Below the pieces are notes generated by a model that did no database searches, was not told the origin of the DNA, and saw only the letters and a list, made by a program, of their open reading frames with translations. 5,675 nucleotides of DNA, taken from contig JBGTAR010000184.1 of NCBI GenBank assembly GCA_041749815.1, positions 1-5,675 of the forward strand, in the 5' to 3' direction. Positions within the stretch are counted from its first letter, which is position 1; every line of letters starts with the position of its first letter. Below are positions 1 through 4,565 of the stretch, one piece after another. The position numbers and the translations under genes are program-made. This DNA comes from JAJTZA01 sp041749815 (GTDB taxonomy: Bacteria; Verrucomicrobiota; Verrucomicrobiia; Chthoniobacterales; Terrimicrobiaceae).

Positions 1-110
1 TTATCGGCGGCATCATTTATTTTCTTTATCGGCCGTCCGGGGGAATCCATCTCTCTGACATTGAGGATGAAGTTCAAGCGGTGGAAGATCAGATCGAAAA
101 TCCCCGGTGA
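1..110 (+). CDS. C-terminal end of a membrane protein (5' truncated by window edge)
   Basis: An open frame with codons starting at base 3 enters from the left edge and ends at TGA 108-110, giving 35 visible residues. The first nine (IGGIIYFLY) look like the end of a transmembrane helix. They are followed by RPSGG and an acidic, probably helical tail (DIEDEVQAVEDQIENPR) that would lie on one side of the membrane. The reading is supported by its protein-like composition and by the four-base GTGA overlap with the next gene, a typical arrangement for co-translated genes. The tail is too short to name a family. It could belong to a single-helix anchor protein or be the last helix of a polytopic protein, and no function is proposed. 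Confidence 0.6.
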   Translation, partial: IGGIIYFLYRPSGGIHLSDIEDEVQAVEDQIENPR

Positions 111-817
111 AACAGCCAGTCCGCCCCCGTGTGATTGCAAACTTTGCCATCACAGCCGATGGAAAAGTTTCCACGCGCAGCAACTCGCCCACGACGTTCA
201 CAAGTCCGGCGGACAAACAACGTCTTCGCGAAATCCGGGCCATGGGCGATGGACTGCTGGCGGGCGCAGGCACCGTGGCTTCAGATTCCATGTCAATGGG
301 GATCACGGACCGGGCCCTGCAAACCCGGCGATTACGTAGAGATCAATCTGCCGAGCCTCTACGTATCATTGTTTCCAACTCGGGTCTTCTTGATCACACC
401 TTGAATGTTTTCCGCAATGATCGAACCCCCCTTCTTATTTTTTCGACAACGTCGATGCCAGGATCGCAGCGCTCTTCGTACCCCGCTTTTTGTGACCTGT
501 GGCTGTTCGAATCAGAAACCGTTCCACTACTTTCCGTCTTAAAAATTTTGCGCGAGGACTACCATCTGAGGTCAATCGTTTGCGAGGGAGGACCTCGGTT
601 GTTGAGGTCCCTGGCAGCGATCCAAGCGATTGATGAATTGTATGTGACCTTCTGTCCCCGACTCTTCGGAGGCGACCGTGCACCAACGCTCACCGGCCTG
701 CCAAGTCCCATGGTACCAGCCCCCATGGCATTTCGATTGGTTCACTCAAAAATCGTTGGCAGCGAATTCCACACACATTTCGTTGCACAAAATCAAAAAG
801 TCAGATACAAAATCTGA
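107..817 (+). CDS. Stand-alone RibD C-terminal-type reductase (dihydrofolate reductase fold)
   Basis: This 236-residue protein matches the RibD_C family, whose best-known members reduce 5-amino-6-(5-phosphoribosylamino)uracil with NADPH in riboflavin synthesis. Visible landmarks are RPRVIANFAITADGK (residues 6-20, the first strand and the D-G-K motif), the AGAGTVASD segment (52-60), LRIIVSN (85-91), VCEGGPRLL (158-166, the nucleotide-binding EGGP turn) and DELYVTFCPRLFGG (176-189). The whole reductase domain is present. The N-terminal zinc deaminase domain of bifunctional RibD (H-A-E and C-x-x-C motifs) is absent, so this is a reductase only. The GTG at 107 is chosen because it opens just before the conserved RPRVIANFAI strand and overlaps the upstream stop (GTGA); no Shine-Dalgarno is seen, so coupled translation is likely. 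No other riboflavin gene is in view, so the substrate is uncertain; many relatives are annotated only as dihydrofolate reductase family proteins. Confidence 0.88.
   Translation: MKQPVRPRVIANFAITADGKVSTRSNSPTTFTSPADKQRLREIRAMGDGLLAGAGTVASDSMSMGITDRALQTRRLRRDQSAEPLRIIVSNSGLLDHTLNVFRNDRTPLLIFSTTSMPGSQRSSYPAFCDLWLFESETVPLLSVLKILREDYHLRSIVCEGGPRLLRSLAAIQAIDELYVTFCPRLFGGDRAPTLTGLPSPMVPAPMAFRLVHSKIVGSEFHTHFVAQNQKVRYKI
801..817. other. Small stem-loop spanning the stop codon of the reductase gene
   Basis: TCAGAT (801-806) and ATCTGA (812-817) are perfect inverted repeats around a 5-base ACAAA loop, and the TGA stop lies in the right arm. On the + strand it is followed by A residues rather than T residues, so it is not a canonical intrinsic terminator for the reductase gene. 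On the - strand it would be followed by CTTTTTG, but no minus-strand gene needs ending here. The six-base, AT-rich stem could be chance. Confidence 0.25.
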
Positions 818-838
818 AAAATGTTCGTAGTGATGATA

Positions 839-874
839 TTGACAACCAACAAAATATTTGTGAATAACTGTCAA
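839..874 (+). promoter_or_regulatory. AT-rich dyad TTGACA...TGTCAA, possible promoter/operator for the proline-rich gene
   Basis: TTGACA (839-844) is a perfect sigma-70 -35 hexamer and is mirrored exactly by TGTCAA (869-874). Near its centre lies a smaller dyad, CAAA-ATA-TTTG (850-860). A -10 box at normal spacing (around 862-867, GAATAA) is poor, so promoter function is tentative. The dyad could instead be a binding site for a dimeric regulator. It lies in the 98-base spacer between the reductase gene and the proline-rich gene, 41 bases before the latter's ATG, which is where a promoter would be expected. Confidence 0.35.
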
Positions 875-915
875 CTCATCAGAGATTTACCCCAGCTGCT
901 TTAACCAAACATACC

Positions 916-1929
916 ATGCCAGAGCCAAAAAAGGAAACCGTCAGGATCGTTCTCCCTCCACGTAGAGACGGTCAGCCCCTCGGAGGCACGCCCCGTGAAA
1001 CCGCGATGATCAACCTTCCGCCACGTCCGGTGCCGAAGGCCGCGGCTCCTGTGACTCCCCCGCCGCCATCAACGGTTTCTGCTCCGCCCGCGGCTCCTGT
1101 GGTTCCCAAACCCATTCAAGCCGCTGTCCCAGCACCTTCCAGCGCACCTCAACCAATTTCGCCCACACGGCCACCGACCACATCGATCCCGCCGATTTCG
1201 ACCAGCCCGGTTCGTCCTCCTGTACCGCCGGCACCGAGTGTTCCAAAATCCGTGAATCCTCCCACTCCTGCATCCGCAGCTCCGGCGGCTCCATCGACCC
1301 CTGCACCTGCGTCGCCCGTTTCAAGTGCGGCCCCAACACCCCCAACTCCCGGGTCCTCAGCTCCGAAGCCTCCCATGCCGCCAGCGCCGCCTTCTGCGGC
1401 AACGCCTTCAGGAGCGCCTCCGACCCCTCCTTCACCTCCCAGCGTGCCGAAGCCTCCTGTGGCCCCGTCCTCATCAGCTCCCAAGCCTCCAGCGCCACCG
1501 TCGACAGGCTCCGCAGTTCCTCCCCAGCCGCCCAAGCCTCCGGGCTCAGCAGCACCAGGGGTGCCCCCCAAACCTCCCGGTTCAGGTCCTGCCGTCCCGC
1601 CCATTGCTCCCAAACCTCCGATTCCTGCGAGCACACCGGCCATCGCGCCAGCTCCCATGTCTGCGGCCAGCAAAAAAGAAACGGCCAAAGTATCACCCGT
1701 CCCATCTGGATCAAAAGCACCTTTGCCTCAGGCAACGGTTCAGCTGCAGAAACGTCCGGAGCCACCACCATCAGGATCCAAATCTGTGAGTGCATCAGCA
1801 ATTAGTGTCGCCCCGACCCCATCACCTGCCGCAAGCGAAGAAATCAGTCCCGTCATTGGCGCGATTGCCCTGATTCTCTCACTCGCAGCTTTGGGTGTTC
1901 AGGTCTGGATGATGCTCGCCGGCAGCTAG
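916..1929 (+). CDS. Proline/alanine-rich tail-anchored membrane protein with KKET motifs
   Basis: The 337-residue product has a short charged N-terminus, a very long low-complexity Pro/Ala/Ser region (about residues 37-250) and one hydrophobic helix at the extreme C-terminus (about 312-335, VIGAIALILSL...VWMMLA) followed only by GS. It has no signal peptide, so it would be tail-anchored with the proline-rich part most likely in the cytoplasm. A short motif recurs: KKETVRIVLPP (5-15), PRETAMINLPP (26-36) and KKETAKVSPVP (253-263). The KPP tripeptide appears six times between residues 151 and 235. From memory, similar proteins opening with a KKETVRI-like motif are common in Verrucomicrobiota; their function is unknown to me. 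The ATG at 916 is chosen because the KKET motif follows at once; no Shine-Dalgarno is visible. The gene stands alone, with 98- and 153-base spacers on either side. A role as a flexible spacer or scaffold docking onto a partner is conceivable but is inference. Confidence 0.85.
   Translation: MPEPKKETVRIVLPPRRDGQPLGGTPRETAMINLPPRPVPKAAAPVTPPPPSTVSAPPAAPVVPKPIQAAVPAPSSAPQPISPTRPPTTSIPPISTSPVRPPVPPAPSVPKSVNPPTPASAAPAAPSTPAPASPVSSAAPTPPTPGSSAPKPPMPPAPPSAATPSGAPPTPPSPPSVPKPPVAPSSSAPKPPAPPSTGSAVPPQPPKPPGSAAPGVPPKPPGSGPAVPPIAPKPPIPASTPAIAPAPMSAASKKETAKVSPVPSGSKAPLPQATVQLQKRPEPPPSGSKSVSASAISVAPTPSPAASEEISPVIGAIALILSLAALGVQVWMMLAGS
1363..1626 (+). repeat. Degenerate CC(C/G)AA(G/A)CCTCC coding repeats (KPP units)
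   Basis: Inside the proline-rich gene the short unit encoding P-K-P-P recurs six times, with lysines at residues 151, 179, 190, 207, 219 and 233. Spacing is irregular (28, 11, 17, 12 and 14 residues). The surrounding sequence is C-rich with CCN proline codons. This looks like a low-complexity tract that expands and contracts by slippage or unequal exchange. It is coding, not an independent element. Confidence 0.6.
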
Positions 1930-1983
1930 TCAGCCTGCTCCCCACATTCTGGATCCCGGCTGCTTGCCTGTGATTGTTCTGAT

Positions 1984-1997
1984 GCCATCTCGATGGC
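1984..1997. promoter_or_regulatory. Small perfect dyad GCCATC-TC-GATGGC upstream of araA
   Basis: A 6-2-6 inverted repeat sits in the 153-base spacer before araA. A second, shorter palindrome, CATCGATG (2036-2043), shares its CATC/GATG core, with centres about 49 bases apart. CCAATC also occurs twice, at 2001-2006 and 2031-2036, exactly 30 bases apart. Such arrangements can be operator sites for a sugar regulator, but no regulator gene is in view and short dyads arise by chance. I see no convincing -35/-10 pair in this spacer. Confidence 0.25.
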
Positions 1998-2042
1998 CAG
2001 CCAATCTCCTGAGCGAGCATGTTGAAAATTCCAATCATCGAT

Positions 2043-2064
2043 GCCTCAGCCTTTAGGTTGAGGC
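2043..2064 (+). terminator. Strong 9-bp stem-loop just upstream of araA (terminator or leader hairpin)
   Basis: GCCTCAGCC (2043-2051) pairs with GGTTGAGGC (2056-2064) through eight Watson-Crick pairs and one G-U pair, with a TTTA loop. Three T residues and then CG follow, so the U-tract is short. It lies 114 bases after the proline-rich gene's stop and ends 18 bases before the araA ATG. It may terminate read-through from the proline-rich gene, with araA transcribed as a nearly leaderless message, or act as a 5'-leader hairpin on the araA mRNA affecting translation or stability. The pairing is directly visible; the role is inferred. Confidence 0.5.
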
Positions 2065-2082
2065 TTTCGATCACATTCCTCT

Positions 2083-3591
2083 ATGAGCAAAAACCCTGAT
2101 CCCTCCCCTGAGCTTTGGTTTGTTACTGGAAGTCAGCATCTTTATGGTGAAGAAGTCCTGAAGCAGGTTGCCAAAAACGCAGAAACCATTGCCAGAGCCC
2201 TTGATCAGGCGGAGGACATTCCTTTGCGGGTTGTTGCCAAGCCCGTACTTTCCACCCCGGAGGCGATTCGAAACCTCCTAAGAGAAGCGGATGCCGATCG
2301 AACATGCGCTGGCCTGGTGCTCTGGATGCACACATTTTCGCCAGCCAAGATGTGGATTGGGGGTCTCTCCGTCCTCAACAAACCGTTCCTGCACTTCCAC
2401 ACCCAATTTAATCGGGACCTGCCATGGGGCAGCATTGACATGGATTTCATGAATTTGAACCAGTCGGCTCACGGCGACCGGGAGGCGGGATTTCTTCACA
2501 CTCGCATGCGCCTTCGCCGCAAGGTGGTTGCCGGGCATTGGAGTGATCCGGAGGCCTTGGGCCGCATTGGCGCATGGGCCCGCGCTGCTCATGCCTGGCA
2601 TTCCTGGCAGGGAGCCCGCTTTGTTCGATTTGGAGACAACATGCGTGAGGTTTCGGTCACGGATGGCGACAAGGTTGCTGCGGAAATTCGATTTGGGTTT
2701 TCGGTGAACACCCACGGGATCGGCGACCTCTCCCATCGTATTGCTGCCGTCTCGGAATCAGAAATCAAAAACCTTTGTGTGGAATATGATGATCTTTATG
2801 TCCTCTCCCAATCACTCCGTCCCGGAGGGGACAACCGGGACTCCCTCGAAACCTCTGCAGCAATCGAACTCGGTCTGCGGGCTTTTCTGGAGGAGGGCGG
2901 ATACTCAGGCTTCACAACAACTTTTGAAGACCTGCACGGATTGCGTCAGCTGCCCGGACTCGCTGCGCAACGACTGATGGCAGACGGTTATGGATTTGGC
3001 GCTGAAGGAGACTGGAAAACCGCCGCCCTTTTACGAGCTCTCAAAATTCTGGCAGGGGATCTTGGTGGCACCTCATTCATGGAGGATTATACCTATCACC
3101 TGGAACCCGGAAACCACCTTGTGCTTGGAGCGCATATGTTGGAAGTGTGCCCAACAATTGCTTCACACAAACCCACCTGCGAAATTCATCCGCTGGGAAT
3201 TGGTGGAAAAGACGATCCTGTTCGTTTGGTGTTTGATGCCGGGGCCGGACCGGCCACCAACACATCCCTCATTGATCTCGGCAATCGATTCCGTTTGATC
3301 GTCAACGAGGTTGATGCCATCACACCGCCCGAGCCCCTTCCAAAGCTGCCCGTAGCCCGTGCTGTTTGGAAATGCCGTCCAGATTTCAAGACCGCCTGCG
3401 AAGCATGGATCTATGCCGGGGGAGCCCATCACACCGTCTTCAGTTATGGCGTGACCACAGAACATGTTTCCGATTTTGCAGAAATTGCCGGGGTGGAGCT
3501 TGCCGTGATCGACTCAGAAACCCGCGTACGAGAGTTTCGAAAAGAACTGCGTTGGAGTGAGGTCTCCTATCAGTCAACTTTGGGAGCATGA
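2083..3591 (+). CDS. araA: L-arabinose isomerase
   Basis: AraA (EC 5.3.1.4) interconverts L-arabinose and L-ribulose in the cytoplasm, the first step of bacterial L-arabinose catabolism, using a divalent metal such as Mn2+. The 502-residue length matches the roughly 500-residue family. The N-terminus has the hallmark ELWFVTGSQHLYGEE (10-24), followed by WMHTFSPAKMWI (81-92) and HFHTQFNRDLPW (104-115). Metal and catalytic residues are all present in their usual contexts: Glu308 in GYGFGAEGDWKTAA, Glu334 in GTSFMEDYTYH, His351 in LGAHMLEVCP and the His449-His450 pair in GGAHHTVFS. The ATG at 2083 is chosen because the conserved block begins ten residues later; no Shine-Dalgarno precedes it, and a stem-loop ends 18 bases upstream. 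Its stop overlaps the araD start by ATGA, so the two form an operon. The catalytic set looks intact. Confidence 0.98.
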   Translation: MSKNPDPSPELWFVTGSQHLYGEEVLKQVAKNAETIARALDQAEDIPLRVVAKPVLSTPEAIRNLLREADADRTCAGLVLWMHTFSPAKMWIGGLSVLNKPFLHFHTQFNRDLPWGSIDMDFMNLNQSAHGDREAGFLHTRMRLRRKVVAGHWSDPEALGRIGAWARAAHAWHSWQGARFVRFGDNMREVSVTDGDKVAAEIRFGFSVNTHGIGDLSHRIAAVSESEIKNLCVEYDDLYVLSQSLRPGGDNRDSLETSAAIELGLRAFLEEGGYSGFTTTFEDLHGLRQLPGLAAQRLMADGYGFGAEGDWKTAALLRALKILAGDLGGTSFMEDYTYHLEPGNHLVLGAHMLEVCPTIASHKPTCEIHPLGIGGKDDPVRLVFDAGAGPATNTSLIDLGNRFRLIVNEVDAITPPEPLPKLPVARAVWKCRPDFKTACEAWIYAGGAHHTVFSYGVTTEHVSDFAEIAGVELAVIDSETRVREFRKELRWSEVSYQSTLGA

Positions 3592-4298
3592 GTTCAACAA
3601 TCCATGAAGCCCTGCGCGAAGAATGTTGTGCCGCGAACCGCGACCTGGCAGCAGCCGGATTGATCGATCTGACTTTTGGAAATATCAGCGTGCTCGATGC
3701 CGATTCTTCGGTCTTTGCCATCAAGCCCAGTGGTGTGCCCTACGAAGCTCTCACCCCAGCGGATATCGTTCTCCTGAATTTGGAAGGTGACATTGTCTGG
3801 GGGGACAAACGCCCCTCTTCGGACACACCCACTCATCGACGCTTGCTCGCCGCATTTTTATCTGCAGGGATTCGTGCCATCGCTCACACCCATTCACGCT
3901 CTGCGACAGCATTCGCCCAAGCTGGAGTTTCCTTGCCAGATTTTGGGACGACCCATGCCGACTATTTCCGGGGACCGGTGCCTGTGACGCGATCCCTCAC
4001 CCCTGAGGAAGTTTCCGGAGAATACGAATGGGAAACTGGTAAGATGATCCTCGAAACCGTGGATCTCGAATCCCCTGCGGATATTCCTGCTGTCCTCGTC
4101 CGAAATCATGGGCCGTTTGTTTGGGCCTCATCCGGCAAGAAGGCGGTTGAAGTCGCAGTGGCCCTCGAAATTGTCGCGGACCTTGCCCTCAAGACGATGG
4201 CAATCAGCCCGGTCGCCGCCCCACTCCCCCGCTACCTTGCAGAAAAACATTTCCTCCGCAAACACGGCAGCACGGCTTATTACGGGCAGCCTGGGTGA
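3588..4298 (+). CDS. araD: L-ribulose-5-phosphate 4-epimerase
   Basis: AraD (EC 5.1.3.4) converts L-ribulose 5-phosphate to D-xylulose 5-phosphate, feeding arabinose carbon into the pentose phosphate pathway. It is a zinc enzyme of the class II aldolase/adducin fold. The 236 residues are close to the E. coli length of 231. Visible features are the phosphate-binding GNIS (31-34) and KPSGVPYE (46-53), SSDTPTH (77-83), the zinc ligands His100 and His102 in AHTHS and His174 in NHGPF, the catalytic Asp of HADYF (Asp125), and the C-terminal KHGSTAYYGQ with the Tyr231/Tyr232 pair. The HADYF and YYGQ signatures separate AraD from fuculose- or rhamnulose-phosphate aldolases. Its ATG overlaps the araA stop (ATGA), so translation is probably coupled. 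A related substrate such as L-xylulose 5-phosphate (UlaF/SgbE type) is possible by family, but the araA partner points to arabinose. Confidence 0.97.
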   Translation: MSSTIHEALREECCAANRDLAAAGLIDLTFGNISVLDADSSVFAIKPSGVPYEALTPADIVLLNLEGDIVWGDKRPSSDTPTHRRLLAAFLSAGIRAIAHTHSRSATAFAQAGVSLPDFGTTHADYFRGPVPVTRSLTPEEVSGEYEWETGKMILETVDLESPADIPAVLVRNHGPFVWASSGKKAVEVAVALEIVADLALKTMAISPVAAPLPRYLAEKHFLRKHGSTAYYGQPG

Positions 4299-4317
4299 AC
4301 CCTTAGAGCCATTACAA

Positions 4318-4387
4318 TAAGGAGGATTTCCCAGTGGGAAATACCACCGCGGTGTCGGTGTTCTTAGCGTTTTTTGGTCGGTTGTAG
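4318..4387 (+). other. Perfect Shine-Dalgarno plus 17-codon GTG reading frame
   Basis: TAAGGAGG (4318-4325) is a full match to the anti-Shine-Dalgarno complement and is the only such site I noticed before a start in this window. Eight bases later a GTG (4334) opens a frame of 17 codons ending at TAG (4385-4387), which would encode MGNTTAVSVFLAFFGRL. The peptide is hydrophobic in the middle and too short to classify. The GTG lies in the hairpin formed by 4326-4342. It could be a real tiny membrane peptide, a leader peptide, the decayed start of a lost gene, or coincidence within a terminator. Confidence 0.25.
4324..4375 (+). terminator. Probable transcription terminator downstream of araAD
   Basis: ATTTCCC (4326-4332) and GGGAAAT (4336-4342) form a perfect 7-bp stem around AGT. 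GG (4324-4325) can add two pairs with CC (4344-4345) across one bulged A. A second weaker stem, CACCG (4345-4349) with CGGTG (4356-4360), follows, and a run of six T residues ends the region (4370-4375). The position right after araD and before a new promoter candidate fits a terminator. The nine-base gap between the last stem and the T-run is longer than in canonical intrinsic terminators, so efficiency is uncertain. Confidence 0.45.
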
Positions 4388-4458
4388 CATTCGACTGACT
4401 TCCTTTATCAAGCTTCTATTCAGGGGAATATGGGCGCAGGTCTACGTATATTATTTCT

Positions 4459-4487
4459 TTGACAGGCTAAGACCCACTCCATAATAA
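4459..4487 (+). promoter_or_regulatory. Sigma-70-type promoter candidate for the downstream secreted protein
   Basis: A perfect -35 hexamer TTGACA (4459-4464) is followed by CATAAT (4480-4485, five of six matches to TATAAT) at a short 15-base spacing. The overlapping TAATAA (4482-4487) gives 17 bases but matches less well. The predicted start of transcription would fall near 4492-4495, leaving an untranslated leader of about 70-75 bases before the ATG at 4566. Its position after the putative araAD terminator supports an independent unit for the last gene. Confidence 0.5.
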
Positions 4488-4565
4488 CCTGTTGCTTAGA
4501 TCGTGTAGGTGCTCGCTGGAGATTTTCCCTATTCTCAGAAACCAAACTCACTCCTTTATGACCTT

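Noticed and set aside
61..339. Alternative + strand frames at 61-339 and 135-404
   Set aside because: They overlap the RibD-type reductase, whose conserved motifs are clear in its own frame, and their products look random.
1363..1626. Possible CRISPR-like or structural repeat array
   Set aside because: The repeats are short, unevenly spaced, in frame and explained by KPP codons in a low-complexity protein.
1010..1801. Long minus-strand open frames across the proline-rich gene (including a Gly/Ala-rich one at 1149-1688)
   Set aside because: They are antisense readings of CCN-rich codons, which give GGN glycine codons and few stops. The + frame has a coherent design (KKET motifs, proline tract, membrane helix) and the minus frames have none.
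2123..3465. Several open frames on the minus strand and in other + frames within araA
   Set aside because: AraA is unmistakable in its frame over its full length; the others are shadows without recognisable domains.
4293..4302. GGGT-GA-ACCC dyad at the araD stop as a terminator
   Set aside because: A four-base stem with a two-base loop is too small to fold usefully, and no T-run follows.
3594..4320. Open frames overlapping araD on both strands
   Set aside because: All overlap the well-conserved AraD frame and have no domain signature.
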